Shown here: piece by piece, positions 27,352 to 41,598 of the stretch
Layout: every line of letters starts with the position of its first letter
How positions within the stretch are numbered: the stretch's first letter is position 1
NCBI GenBank assembly: GCA_036937835.1
Contig: CM072879.1
Coordinates: 1,734,001-1,798,000 of the forward strand
Direction: 5' to 3'
Length of the DNA: 64,000 nucleotides
Source: Pampus argenteus
Lineage: Eukaryota; Chordata; Actinopteri; Scombriformes; Stromateidae
Program-made: the position numbers and the translations under genes
The notes under the pieces: generated by a model
The model's input: only the letters and a program-made list of their open reading frames with translations
The model's database searches: none
Told to the model about the DNA's origin: nothing

Positions 27352-30300
27352 TTAATCAAAACCATGTTTGCCATCAACAAGTAACTGATTTCTAATGATT
27401 AGGACCAAAAAACTCACTTCTGAGAGCTTCCTGCAGCTTTTTCTGTAACATTTGTACAAATAGCTTTCTCTCAAGCCAAAACTGACAATTACAGTTTTTC
27501 TTAAACAAGGACCAATATTTTCATTCAAAACCACATTTGCCATCAACAAGTAACTGATTTCTAATGATTAGGACCAAAAAACTCACTTCTGAGAGCTTCC
27601 TGCAGCTTTTAGTGTAACATTTGTAAAAATAGCTTTCTCTCTGGCCAAAACTGACAACTACAGTTTTTCTTAAACAAGGAGCAATATTTTCAATCAAAAC
27701 CATGTTTGCCATCAAAATGTAACTGTTTTCTAATGATTAGGACCAAAAAACTCACTTCTGAGAGCTTCCTGCAGCTTTTACTGTAACATTTGTAAAAATA
27801 GCTTTCTCTCAGGCCAAAACTGACAACTACAGTTTTTCTTAAACAATGAGCAATATTTTCAATCAAAACCATGTTTGCCATCAACAAGTAACTGATTTAT
27901 AATGATTAGGACCAAAAAACTCACTTCTGAGAGCTTCCTGCAGCTTTTATTGTAACATTTGTAAAAATAGCTTTGTCTCAGGCCAAAACTGACAACTACA
28001 GTTTTTCTTAAACAAGGAGCAATATTTTCAATCAAAACCATGTTTGCCATCAACAAGTAACTGATTTCTAATGATTAGGACCAAAAAACTCACTTCTGAG
28101 AGCTTCCTGCAGCTTTTACTGTAACATTTGTAAAAATAGCTTTCTCTCTGGCCAAAACTGACAACTACAGTTTTTCTTAAACAAGGAGCAATATTTTCAA
28201 TCAAAACCATGTTTGCCATCAACAAGTAACTGATTTCTAATGATTAGGACCAAAAAACTCACTTCTGAGAGCTTCCTGCAGCTTTTACTGTAACATTTGT
28301 AAAAATAGCTTTCTCTCGGTGAGAGAAGCCCAAAACTGACAACTATAGTTTTTCTTAAACAAGGAGCCATATTTTCAATCAAAACCATGTTTGCCATCAA
28401 CAAGTAACTGATTTCTAATGATTAGGACCAAAAAACTCACTTCTGAGAGCTTCCTGCAGCTTTTACTGTAACATTTGTACAAATAGCTTTCTTTCAGGCC
28501 AAAACTGACAACTACAGTTTTTCTTAAACAAGGAGCAATATTTTCAATCAAAACCATGTTTGACATCAACAAGTAACTGATTTCTAATGATTAGGACCAA
28601 AAACTCACTTCTGAGAGCTTCCTGCAGCTTTTACTGTAACATTTGTAAAAATAGCTTTCTCTCGGCGAGAGAAGGCCAAAACTGACAACTATAGTTTTTC
28701 TTAAACAAGGAGCAATATTTTCAATCAAAACCATGTTTGCCATCAACAAGTAACTGATTTCTAATGATTAGGACCAAAAAACTCACTTCTGAGAGCTTCC
28801 TGCAGCTTTTACTGTAACATTTTCTAAAAATAGCTTTCTCTCGGCGAGAGAAGCCCAAAACTGACAACTATAGTTTTTCTTAAACAAGGAACCATATTTT
28901 CAATCAAAACCATGTTTGCCATCAACAAGTAACTAATTTCTAATGATTAGGACCAAAAAACTCACTTCTGAGAGCTTCCTGCAGCTTTTACTGTAACATT
29001 TGTAAAAATAGCTTTCTCTCGGCGAGAGAAGCCCAAAACTGACAACTATAGTTTTTCTTAAACAAGGAGCCATATTTTCAATCAAAACCATGTTTGCCAT
29101 CAACAAGTAACTGATTTCTAATGATTAGGACCAAAAAACTCACTTCTGAGAGCTTCCTGCAGCTTTTACTGTAACATTTGTAAAAATAGCTTTGTCTCAG
29201 GCCAAAACTGACAACTACAGTTTTTCTTAAACAAGGAGCAATATTTTCAATCAAAACCATGTTTGCCATCAACAAGTAACTGATTTCTAATGATTAGGAC
29301 CAAAAAACTCACTTCTGAGAGCTTCCTGCAGCTTTTACTGTAACATTTGTACAAATAGCTTTCTCTCAGGCCAAAACTGACAACTACAGTTTTTCTTAAA
29401 CAAGGAGCAATATTTTCAATCAAAACCATGTTTGCCATCAACAAGTAACTGATTTCTAATGATTAGGACCAAAAAACTCACTTCTGAGAGCTTCCTGCAG
29501 CTTTTACTGTAACATTTGTAAAAATAGCTTTCTCTCGGCGAGAGAAGCCCAAAACTGACAACTATAGTTTTTCTTAAACAAGGAGCCATATTTTCAATCA
29601 AAACCATGTTTGCCATCAACAAGTAACTAATTTCTAATGATTAGGACCAAAAAACTCACTTCTGAGAGCTTCCTGCAGCTTTTACTGTAACATTTGTAAA
29701 AATAGCTTTCTCTCGGCGAGAGAAGCCCAAAACTGACAACTATAGTTTTTCTTAAACAAGGAGCCATATTTTCAATCAAAACCATGTTTGCCATCAACAA
29801 GTAACTGATTTCTAATGATTAGGACCAAAAAACTCACTTCTGAGAGCTTCCTGCAGCTTTTACTGTAACATTTGTAAAAAATAGCTTTGTCTCAGGCCAA
29901 AACTGACAACTACAGTTTTTCTTAAACAAGGAGCAATATTTTCAATCAAAACCATGTTTGCCATCAACAAGTAACTGATTTCTAATGATTAGGACCAAAA
30001 AACTAACTTCTGAGAGCTTCCTGCAGCTTTTACTGTAACATTTGTAAAAATAGCTTTCTCTCTGGCCAAAACTGACAACTACAGTTTTTCTTAAACAAGG
30101 AGCAATATTTTCATTCAAAACCATGTTTGCCATCAACAAGTAACTGATTTCTAATGATTAGGACCAAAAAACTCACTTCTGAGAGCTTCCTGCAGCTTTT
30201 ACTGTAACATTTGTAAAAATAGCTTTCTCTCGGCGAGAGAAGCCCAAAACTGACAACTATAGTTTTTTTTAAACAAGGAGCCATATTTTCAATCAAAACC

Positions 30301-33242
30301 ATGTTTGCCATCAACAAGTAACTAATTTCTAATGATTAGGACCAAAAAACTCACTTCTGAGAGCTTCCTGCAGCTTTTACTGTAACATTTGTAAAAATAG
30401 CTTTCTCTCGGCGAGAGAAGCCCAAAACTGACAACTACAGTTTTTCTTAAACAAGGAGCAATATTTTCAATCAAAACCATGTTTGCCATCAACAAGTAAC
30501 TGATTTCTAATGATTAGGACCAAAAAACTCACTTCTGAGAGCTTCCTGCAGCTTTTACTGTAACATTTGTACAAATAGCTTTCTCTCAGGCCAAAACTGA
30601 CAACTACAGTTTTTCTTAAACAAGGAGTAATATTTTCAATCAAAACCATGTTTGCCATCACCAAGTAACTGATTTCTAATGATTAGGACCAAAAAACTCA
30701 CTTCTGAGAGCTTCCTGCAGCTTTTACTGTAACATTTGTAAAAATAGCTTTCTCTCGGCGAGAGAAGCCCAAAACTGACAACTATAGTTTTTCTTAAACA
30801 AGGAGCAAAACTTTCAATCAAAACCATGTTTGCCATCAACAAGTAACTAATTTCTAATGATTAGGACCAACAAACTCACTTCTGAGAGCTTCCTACAGCT
30901 TTTACTGTAACATTTGTAAAAATAGCTTTCTCTCGGCGAGAGAAGGCCAAAACTGACAACTATAGTTTTTCTTTAACAAGGAGCAATATTTTCAATCAAA
31001 ACCATGTTTGCCATCAACAAGTAACTGATTTCTAATGATTAGGACCAAAAAACTCACTTCTGAGAGCTTCCTTCAGCTTTTACTGTAACATTTGTAAAAA
31101 ATAGCTTTCTCTCGGCGAGAGAAGCCCAAAACTGACAACTATAGTTTTTCTTAAACAAGGAGCCATATTTTCAATCAAAACCATGTTTGCCATCAACAAG
31201 TAACTAATTTCTAATGATTAGGATCAAAAAACTCACTTCTGAGAGCTTCCTGCAGCTTTTACTGTAACATTTGTAAAAATAGCTTTCTCTCGGCGAGAGA
31301 AGCCCAAAACTGACAACTATAGTTTTTCTTAAACAAGGAGCCATATTTTCAATCAAAACCATGTTTGCCATCAACAAGTAACTAATTTCTAATGATTAGG
31401 ACCAAAAAACTCACTTCTGAGAGCTTCCTGCAGCTTTTACTGTAACATTTGTAAAAATAGCTTTCTCTCGGCGAGGGAAGCCCAAAACTGACAACTACAG
31501 TTTTTCTTAAACAAGGAGCAATATTTTCAATCAAAACCATGTTTGCCATCAACAAGTAACTGATTTCTAATGATTAGGACCAAAAAACTCACTTCTGAGA
31601 GCTTCCTGCAGTTTTTACTGTAACATTTGTAAAAATAGCCTTGTCTCAGGCCAAAACTGACAACTACAGTTTTTCTTAAACAAGGAGCAATATTTTCAAT
31701 CAAAACCATGTTTGCCATCAACAAGTAACTGATTTCTAATGATTAGGACCAAAAAACTCACTTCTGAGAGCTTACTACAGCTTTTACTGTAACATTTGTA
31801 AAAATAGCTTTGTCTCAGGCCAAAACTGACAACTACAGTTTTTCTTAAACAAGGAGCAATATTTTCAATCAAAACCATGTTTGCCATCAACAAGTAACTG
31901 ATTTCTAATGATTAGGACCAAAAAACTCACTTCTGAGAGCTTCCTGCAGCTTTTACTGTAACATTTGTAAAAATAGCTTTGTCTCAGGCCAAAACTGACA
32001 ACTACAGTTTTTCTTAAACAAGGAGCAATATTTTCAATCAAAACCATGTTTGCCATCAACAAGTAACTGATTTCTAATGATTAGGACCAAAAAACTCACT
32101 TCTGAGAGCTTCCTGCAGCTTTTACTGTAACATTTGTACAAATAGCTTTCTCTCAGGCCAAAACTGACAATTACAGTTTTTCTTAAACAAGGACCAATAT
32201 TTTCATTCAAAACGACATTTGCCATCAACAAGTAACTGATTTCTAATGATTAGGACCAAAAAACTCACTTCTGAGAGCTTCCTGCAGCTTTTACTGTAAC
32301 ATTTGTAAAAATAGCTTTCTCACAGGCCAAAACTGACAACTACAGTTTTTCTTAAACAATGAGCAATATTTTCAATCAAAACCATGTTTGCCATCAACAA
32401 GTAACTGATTTCTAATGATTAGGACCAAAAAACCTCACTTCTGGGAGCTTCCTGCAGCTTTTACTGTAACATTTGTAAAAATTGCTTTCTCTCAGGCCAA
32501 AACTGACAATTACAGTTTTTCTTAAACAAGGACCAATATTTTCATTCAAAACCACGTTTGCCATCAACAAGTAACTGATTTCTAATGATTAGGACCAAAA
32601 AACTCACTTCTGAGAGCTTCCTGCAGCTTTTACTGTAACATTTGTAAAAATAGCTTTGTCTCAGGCCAAAACTGACAACTACAGTTTTTCTTAAACAAGG
32701 AGCAATATTTTCAATCAAAACCATGTTTGCCATCAACAAGTAACTGATTTCTAATGATTAGGACCAAAAAACTCACTTCTGAGAGCTTCCTGCAGCTTTT
32801 ACTGTAACATTTGTAAAAATAGCTTTCTCTCGGCGAGAGAAGCCCAAAACTGACAACTATAGTTTTTCTTAAACAAGGAGCAAAACTTTCAATCAAAACC
32901 ATGTTTGCCATCAACAAGTAACTGATTTCTAATGATTAGGACCAAAAAACTCACTTCTGAGAGCTTCCTTCAGCTTTTACTGTAACATTTGTAAAAAATA
33001 GCTTTCTCTCGGCGAGAGAAGCCCAAAACTGACAACTATAGTTTTTCTTAAACAAGGAGCCATATTTTCAATCAAAACCATGTTTGCCATCAACAAGTAA
33101 CTAATTTCTAATGATTAGGACCAAAAAACTCACTTCTGAGAGCTTCCTGCAGCTTTTACTGTAACATTTGTAAAAATAGCTTTCTCTCGGCGAGAGAAGC
33201 CCAAAACTGACAACTATAGTTTTTCTTAAACAAGGAGCCATA

Positions 33243-34880
33243 TTTTCAATCAAAACCATGTTTGCCATCAACAAGTAACTAATTTCTAATGATTAGGACC
33301 AAAAAACTCACTTCTGAGAGCTTACTACAGCTTTTACTGTAACATTTGTAAAAATAGCTTTGTCTCAGGCCAAAACTGACAACTACAGTTTTTCTTAAAC
33401 AAGGAGCAATATTTTCAATCAAAACCATGTTTGCCATCAACAAGTAACTGATTTCTAATGATTAGGACCAAAAAACTCTTCTGAGAGCTTCCTGCAGCTT
33501 TTACTGTAACATTTGTAAAAATAGCTTTGTCTCAGGCCAAAACTGACAACTACAGTTTTTCTTAAACAAGGAGCAATATTTTCAATCAAAACCATGTTTG
33601 CCATCAACAAGTAACTGATTTCTAATGATTAGGACCAAAAAACTCACTTCTGAGAGCTTCCTGCAGCTTTTACTGTAACATTTGTACAAATAGCTTTCTC
33701 TCAGGCCAAAACTGACAATTACAGTTTTTCTTAAACAAGGACCAATATTTTCATTCAAAACCACATTTGCCATCAACAAGTAACTGATTTCTAATGATTA
33801 GGACCAAAAAACTCACTTCTGAGAGCTTCCTGCAGCTTTTACTGTAACATTTGTAAAAATAGCTTTCTCACAGGCCAAAACTGACAACTACAGTTTTTCT
33901 TAAACAATGAGCAATATTTTCAATCAAAACCATGTTTGCCATCAACAAGTAACTGATTTATAATGATTAGGACCAAAAAACTCACTTCTGAGAGCTTCCT
34001 GCAGCTTTTACTGTAACATTTGTAAAAATAGCTTTGTCTCAGGCCAAAACTGACAACTACAGTTTTTCTTAAACAAGGAGCAATATTTTCAATCAAAACC
34101 ATGTTTGCCATCAACAAGTAACTGATTTCTAATGATTAGGACCAAAAAACCTCACTTCTGGGAGCTTCCTGCAGCTTTTACTGTAACATTTGTAAAAATT
34201 GCTTTCTCTCAGGCCAAAACTGACAATTACAGTTTTTCTTAAACAAGGACCAATATTTTCATTCAAAACCACGTTTGCCATCAACAAGTAACTGATTTCT
34301 AATGATTAGGACCAAAAAACTCACTTCTGAGAGCTTCCTGCAGCTTTTACTGTAACATTTGTAAAAATAGCTTTGTCTCAGGCCAAAACTGACAACTACA
34401 GTTTTTCTTAAACAAGGAGCAATATTTTCAATCAAAACCATGTTTGCCATCAACAAGTAACTGATTTCTAATGATTAGGACCAAAAAACTCACTTCTGAG
34501 AGCTTCCTGCAGCTTTTACTGTAACATTTGTAAAAATAGCTTTCTCTCTGGCCAAAACTGACAACTACAGTTTTTCTTAAACAAGGAGCAATATTTTCAA
34601 TCAAAACCATGTTTGCCATCAACAAGTAACTGATTTCTAATGATTAGGACCAAAAAACTCACTTCTGAGAGCTTCCTGCAGCTTTTACTGTAACATTTGT
34701 AAAAATAGCTTTCTCTCGGTGAGAGAAGCCCAAAACTGACAACTATAGTTTTTCTTAAACAAGGAGCAATATTTTCAATCAAAACCATGTTTGCCATCAA
34801 CAAGTAACTGATTTCTAATGATTAGGACCAAAAAACTCACTTCTGAGAGCTTCCTGCAGCTTTTACTGTAACATTTGTAA
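33243..34880 (+). repeat. Duplicated segment, copy 1 (offset 3,923 bp)
   Basis: About 1.64 kb here is repeated at +3,923 bp. Shared marks are GCTTACTACAGC (33,331), the deletion giving AAAACTCTTCTGAG (33,474), TTTCTCACAGGCC (about 33,867), CTGGGAGC (about 34,157) and a CGGTGAG type B copy near 34.71 kb. The offset fits 23 monomers with four type B copies. The monomer order also resembles 12.2-13.8 kb, so it is an older relative of the 3,734-bp unit. Confidence 0.88.
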
Positions 34881-37165
34881 AAAATAGCTTTCTCTCAGGC
34901 CAAAACTGACAACTACAGTTTTTCTTAGCAAGGAGCAATATTTACAATCAAAACCATGTTTGCCATCAACAAGTAACTGATTTCTAATGATTAGGACCAA
35001 AAAACTCACTTCTGAGAGCTTCCTGCAGCTTTTACTGTAACATTTGTAAAAATTGCTTTCTCTCAGGCCAAAACTGACAATTACAGTTTTTCTTAAACAA
35101 GGAGCAATATTTTCAATCAAAACCATGTTTGCCATCAACAAGTAACTGATTTCTAATGATTAGCACCAAAAAACTCACTTCTGAGAGCTTCCTGCAGCTT
35201 TTACTGTAACATTTGTACAAATAGCTTTCTCTCAGGCCAAAACTGACAATTACAGTTTTTCTTAAACAAGGACCAATATTTTCATTCAAAACCACATTTG
35301 CCATCAACAAGTAACTGATTTCTAATGATTAGGACCAAAAAACTCACTTCTGAGAGCTTCCTGCAGCTTTTACTGTAACATTTGTAAAAATAGCTTTCTC
35401 TCTGGCCAAAACTGACAACTACAGTTTTTCTTAAACAAGGAGCAATATTTTCAATCAAAACCATGTTTGCCATCAAAATGTAACTGATTTCTAATGATTA
35501 GGACCAAAAAACTCAGTTCTGAGAGCTTCCTGCAGCTTTTACTGTAACATTTGTACAAATAGCTTTCTCTCAGGCCAAAACTGACAATTACAGTTTTTCT
35601 TAAACAAGGACCAATATTTTCATTCAAAACCACATTTGCCATCAACAAGTAACTGATTTCTAATGATTAGGACCAAAAAACTCACTTCTGAGAGCTTCCT
35701 GCAGCTTTTACTGTAACATTTGTAAAAATAGCTTTGTCTCAGGCCAAAACTGACAACTACAGTTTTTCTTAAACAAGGAGCAATATTTTCAATCAAAACC
35801 ATGTTTGCCATCAACAAGTAACTGATTTCTAATGATTAGGACCAAAAAACTCACTTCTGAGAGCTTCCTGCAGCTTTTACTGTAACATTTGTAAAAATAG
35901 CTTTCTCTCTGGCCAAAACTGACAACTACAGTTTTTCTTAAACAAGGAGCAATATTTTCAATCAAAACCATGTTTGCCATCAACAAGTAACTGATTTCTA
36001 ATGATTAGGACCAAAAAACTCACTTCTGAGAGCTTCCTGCAGCTTTTACTGTAACATTTGTAAAAATAGCTTTCTCTCGGCGAGAGAAGCCCAAAACTGA
36101 CAACTATAGTTTTTCTTAAACAAGGAGCCATATTTTCAATCAAAACCATGTTTGCCATCAACAAGTAACTAATTTCTAATGATTAGGACCAAAAAACTCA
36201 CTTCTGAGAGCTTCCTGCAGCTTTTACTGTAACATTTGTAAAAATAGCTTTCTCTCGGCGAGGGAAGCCCAAAACTGACAACTACAGTTTTTCTTAAACA
36301 AGGAGCAATATTTTCAATCAAAACCATGTTTGCCATCAACAAGTAACTGATTTCTAATGATTAGGACCAAAAAACTCACTTCTGAGAGCTTCCTGCAGCT
36401 TTTACTGTAACATTTGTAAAAATAGCCTTGTCTCAGGCCAAAACTGACAACTACAGTTTTTCTTAAACAAGGAGCAATATTTTCAATCAAAACCATGTTT
36501 GCCATCAACAAGTAACTGATTTCTAATGATTAGGACCAAAAAACCTCACTTCTGAGAGCTTCCTGCAGCTTTTACTGTAACATTTGTAAAAATTGCTTTC
36601 TCTCAGGCCAAAACTGACAATTACAGTTTTTCTTAAACAAGGACCAATATTTTCATTCAAAACCACGTTTGCCATCAACAAGTAACTGATTTCTAATGAT
36701 TAGGACCAAAAAACTCACTTCTTAGAGCTTCCTGCAGCTTTTACTGTAACATTTGTAAAAATAGCTTTGTCTCAGGCCAAAACTGACAACTACAGTTTTT
36801 CTTAAACAAGGAGCAATATTTTCAATCAAAACCATGTTTGCCATCAACAAGTAACTGATTTATAATGATTAGGACCAAAAAACTCACTTCTGAGAGCTTC
36901 CTGCAGCTTTTACTGTAACATTTGTAAAAATAGCTTTCTCTCTGGCCAAAACTGACAACTACAGTTTTTCTTAAACAAGGAGCAATATTTTCAATCAAAA
37001 CCATGTTTGCCATCAACAAGTAACTGATTTGTAATGATTAGGACAAAAAAACTCACTTCTGAGAGCTTCCTGCAGCTTTTACTGTAACATTTGTAAAAAT
37101 AGCTTTCTCTCGGTGAGAGAAGCCCAAAACTGACAACTATAGTTTTTCTTAAACAAGGAGCAAAA

Positions 37166-38803
37166 TTTTCAATCAAAACCATGTTTGCCATCAACAAGTA
37201 ACTAATTTCTAATGATTAGGACCAAAAAACTCACTTCTGAGAGCTTACTACAGCTTTTACTGTAACATTTGTAAAAATAGCTTTGTCTCAGGCCAAAACT
37301 GACAACTACAGTTTTTCTTAAACAAGGAGCAATATTTTCAATCAAAACCATGTTTGCCATCAACAAGTAACTGATTTCTAATGATTAGGACCAAAAAACT
37401 CTTCTGAGAGCTTCCTGCAGCTTTTACTGTAACATTTGTAAAAATAGCTTTGTCTCAGGCCAAAACTGACAACTACAGTTTTTCTTAAACAAGGAGCAAT
37501 ATTTTCAATCAAAACCATGTTTGCCATCAACAAGTAACTGATTTCTAATGATTAGGACCAAAAAACTCACTTCTGAGAGCTTCCTGCAGCTTTTACTGTA
37601 ACATTTGTACAAATAGCTTTCTCTCAGGCCAAAACTGACAATTACAGTTTTTCTTAAACAAGGACCAATATTTTCATTCAAAACCACATTTGCCATCAAC
37701 AAGTAACTGATTTCTAATGATTAGGACCAAAAAACTCACTTCTGAGAGCTTCCTGCAGCTTTTACTGTAACATTTGTAAAAATAGCTTTCTCACAGGCCA
37801 AAACTGACAAGTACAGTTTTTCTTAAACAATGAGCAATATTTTCAATCAAAACCATGTTTGCCATCAACAAGTAACTGATTTATAATGATTAGGACCAAA
37901 AAACTCACTTCTGAGAGCTTCCTGCAGCTTTTACTGTAACATTTGTAAAAATAGCTTTGTCTCAGGCCAAAACTGACAACTACAGTTTTTCTTAAACAAG
38001 GAGCAATATTTTCAATCAAAACCATGTTTGCCATCAACAAGTAACTGATTTCTAATGATTAGGACCAAAAAACCTCACTTCTGGGAGCTTCCTGCAGCTT
38101 TTACTGTAACATTTGTAAAAATTGCTTTCTCTCAGGCCAAAACTGACAATTACAGTTTTTCTTAAACAAGGACCAATATTTTCATTCAAAACCACGTTTG
38201 CCATCAACAAGTAACTGATTTCTAATGATTAGGACCAAAAAACTCACTTCTGAGAGCTTCCTGCAGCTTTTACTGTAACATTTGTAAAAATAGCTTTGTC
38301 TCAGGCCAAAACTGACAACTACAGTTTTTCTTAAACAAGGAGCAATATTTTCAATCAAAACCATGTTTGCCATCAACAAGTAACTGATTTCTAATGATTA
38401 GGACCAAAAAACTCACTTCTGAGAGCTTCCTGCAGCTTTTACTGTAACATTTGTAAAAATAGCTTTCTCTCTGGCCAAAACTGACAACTACAGTTTTTCT
38501 TAAACAAGGAGCAATATTTTCAATCAAAACCATGTTTGCCATCAACAAGTAACTGATTTCTAATGATTAGGACCAAAAAACTCACTTCTGAGAGCTTCCT
38601 GCAGCTTTTACTGTAACATTTGTAAAAATAGCTTTCTCTCGGTGAGAGAAGCCCAAAACTGACAACTATAGTTTTTCTTAAACAAGGAGCAATATTTTCA
38701 ATCAAAACCATGTTTGCCATCAACAAGTAACTGATTTCTAATGATTAGGACCAAAAAACTCACTTCTGAGAGCTTCCTGCAGCTTTTACTGTAACATTTG
38801 TAA
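37166..38803 (+). repeat. Duplicated segment, copy 2 (offset 3,923 bp)
   Basis: This is the partner of 33,243-34,880. The CTCTTCTGAG deletion lies at about 37,397 and TTTCTCACAGGCC near 37,790. One substitution was noticed (CAAGTACAG instead of CAACTACAG near 37,811). Similarity stops near 38,803, where copy 1 continues with CTCTCAGGCC and copy 2 with CTCTCTGGCC. Confidence 0.88.
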
Positions 38804-40163
38804 AAATAGCTTTCTCTCTGGCCAAAACTGACAACTACAGTTTTTCTTAAACAAGGAGCAATATTTTCAATCAAAACCATGTTTGCCATCAACAAGTAAC
38901 TGATTTCTAATGATTAGGACCAAAAAACTCACTTCTGAGAGCTTCCTGCAGCTTTTACTGTAACATTTGTAAAAATAGCTTTCTCTCGGCGAGAGAAGCC
39001 CAAAACTGACAACTATAGTTTTTCTTAAACAAGGAGCCATATTTTCAATCAAAACCATGTTTGCCATCAACAAGTAACTAATTTCTAATAATTAGGACCA
39101 AAAAACTCACTTCTGAGAGCTTTCTGCAGCTTTTACTGTAACATTTGTAAAAACAGCTTTCTCTCGGCGAGAGAAGCCCAAAACTGACAACTATAATTTT
39201 TCTTAAACAAGGAGCAATATTTTCAATCAAAACCATGTTTGCCATCAACAAGTAACTGATTTCTAATGATTAGGACCAAAAAACTCACTTCTGAGAGCTT
39301 CCTGCAGCTTTTACTGTAACATTTGTAAAAATAGCTTTCTCTCGGCGAGAGAAGGCCAAAACTGACAACTATAGTTTTTCTTAAACAAGGAGCAATATTT
39401 TCAATCAAAACCATGTTTGCCATCAACAAGTAACTGATTTCTAATGATTAGGACCAAAAAACTCACTTCTGAAAGCTTCCTTCAGCTTTTACTGTAACAT
39501 TTGTACAAATAGCTTTCTCTCAGGCCAAAACTGACAACTACAGTTTTTCTTAAACAAGGAGCAATATTTTCAATCAAAACCATGTTTGCCATCAACAAGT
39601 AACTGATTTCTAATGATTAGGACCAAAAAACTCACTTCTGAGAGCTTCCTGCAGCTTTTACTGTAACATTTGTACAAATAGCTTTCTCTCAGGCCAAAAC
39701 TGACAACTACAGTTTTTCTTAAACAAGGAGCAATATTTTCAATCAAAACCATGTTTGCCATCAACAAGTAACTGATTTCTAATGATTAGGACCAAAAAAC
39801 TCACTTCTGAGAGCTTCCTGCAGCTTTTACTGTAACATTTGTAAAAATAGCTTTCTCTCGGCGAGAGAAGCCCAAAACTGACAACTATAGTTTTTCTTAA
39901 ACAAGGAGCAATATTTTCAATCAAAACCATGTTTGCCATCAACAAGTAACTAATTTCTAATGATTAGGACCAAAAAACTCACTTCTGAGAGCTTCCTGCA
40001 GCTTTTACTGTAACATTTGTAAAAATAGCTTTCTCTCGGCGAGAGAAGCCCAAAACTGACAACTATAGTTTTTCTTAAACAAGGAGCCATATTTTCAATC
40101 AAAACCATGTTTGCCATCAACAAGTAACTGATTTCTAATGATTAGGACCAAAAAACTCACTTC

Positions 40164-40257
40164 TGAGAGCTTCCTGCAGCTTTTACTGTAACATTTGTAA
40201 AAATAGCTTTTGAGAGCATCCTGCAGCTTTTACTGTAACATTTGTAAAAATAGCTTT
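40164..40257 (+). repeat. 47-bp tandem duplication inside one monomer
   Basis: Within this type B monomer, the stretch from TGAGAGC to AATAGCTTT occurs twice, at 40,164-40,210 and 40,211-40,257, with CTTCCTG in the first copy and CATCCTG in the second. The shared word AGCTT at both ends would allow slippage or end-joining by microhomology. This is the only sub-monomer duplication of this size that I saw. Confidence 0.9.
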
Positions 40258-41385
40258 CTTTCGGCGAGAGAAGCCCAAAGCTGACAACTACAGTTTTTCT
40301 TAAACAAGGAGCAATATTTTCAATCAAAACCATGTTTGCCATCAACAAGTAACTGATTTCTAATGATTAGGACCAAAAAACTCACTTCTGAGAGCTTCCT
40401 GCAGCTTTTACTGTAACATTTGTACAAATAGCTTTCTCTCAGGCCAAAACTGACAACTACAGTTTTTCTTAAACAAGGAGCAATATTTTCAATCAAAACC
40501 ATGTTTGCCATCAACAAGTAACTGATTTCTAATGATTAGGACCAAAAAACTCACTTCTGAGAGCTTCCTGCAGCTTTTACTGTAACATTTGTAAAAATAG
40601 CTTTCTCTCGGCGAGAGAAGGCCAAAACTGACAACTATAGTTTTTCTTAAACAAGGAGCAATATTTTCAATCAAAACCATGTTTGCCATCAACAAGTAAC
40701 TGATTTCTAATGATTAGGACCAAAAACTCACTTCTGAGAGCTTCCTGCAGCTTTTACTGTAACATTTGTAAAAATAGCTTTCTCTCGGCGAGAGAAGGCC
40801 AAAACTGACAACTATAGTTTTTCTTAAACAAGGAGCAATATTTTCAATCAAAACCATGTTTGCCATCAACAAGTAACTGATTTCTAATGATTAGGACCAA
40901 AAAACTCACTTCTGAGAGCTTCCTGCAGCTTTTACTGTAACATTTGTAAAAATAGCTTTCTCTCGGCGAGAGAAGCCCAAAACTGACAACTATAGTTTTT
41001 CTTAAACAAGGAGCAATATTTTCAATCAAAACCATGTTTGCCATCAACAAGTAACTGATTTCTAATGATTAGGACCAAAAAACTCACTTCTGAAAGCTTC
41101 CTTCAGCTTTCACTGTAACATTTGTAAAAAATAGCTTTCTCTCAGGCCAAAACTGACAACTATAGTTTTTCTTAAACAAGGAGCAATATTTTCAATCAAA
41201 ACCATGTTTGCCATCAACAAGTAACTGATTTCTAATGATTAGGACCAAAAAACTCACTTCTGAGAGCTTTCTGCAGCTTTTACTGTAACATTTGTAAAAA
41301 TAGCTTTCTCTCGGCGAGAGAAGCCCAAAACTGACAACTATAATTTTTCTTAAACAAGGAGCAATATTTTCAATCAAAACCATGT

Positions 41386-41563
41386 TTGCCATCAACAAGT
41401 AACTGATTTCTAATGATTAGGACCAAAAAACTCACTTCTGAGAGCTTCCTGCAGCTTTTACTGTAACATTTGTAAAAATAGCTTTCTCTCGGCGAGAGAA
41501 GGCCAAAACTGACAACTATAGTTTTTCTTAAACAAGGAGCAATATTTTCAATCAAAACCATGT
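41386..41563 (+). repeat. Representative type B monomer (178 bp, 9-bp palindromic insertion)
   Basis: This copy is type A plus 9 bp. The insertion converts the CTTTCTCTCAGGCC region into an inverted repeat whose arms TTCTCTCG (41,484-41,491) and CGAGAGAA (41,493-41,500) are separated by a single G. It also introduces CpG sites into an otherwise CpG-free monomer. Most type B copies also carry a linked C-to-T change that turns CTACAG into CTATAG in the neighbouring hairpin arm. Four forms are visible: CTGCGAG with GGCC and CTACAG; CGGTGAG with GCCC and CTATAG; CGGCGAG with GCCC and CTATAG; and CGGCGAG with GGCC and CTATAG, the form shown here. Confidence 0.94.
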
Positions 41564-41598
41564 TTGCCATCAACAAGTAACTGATTTCTAATGATTAG

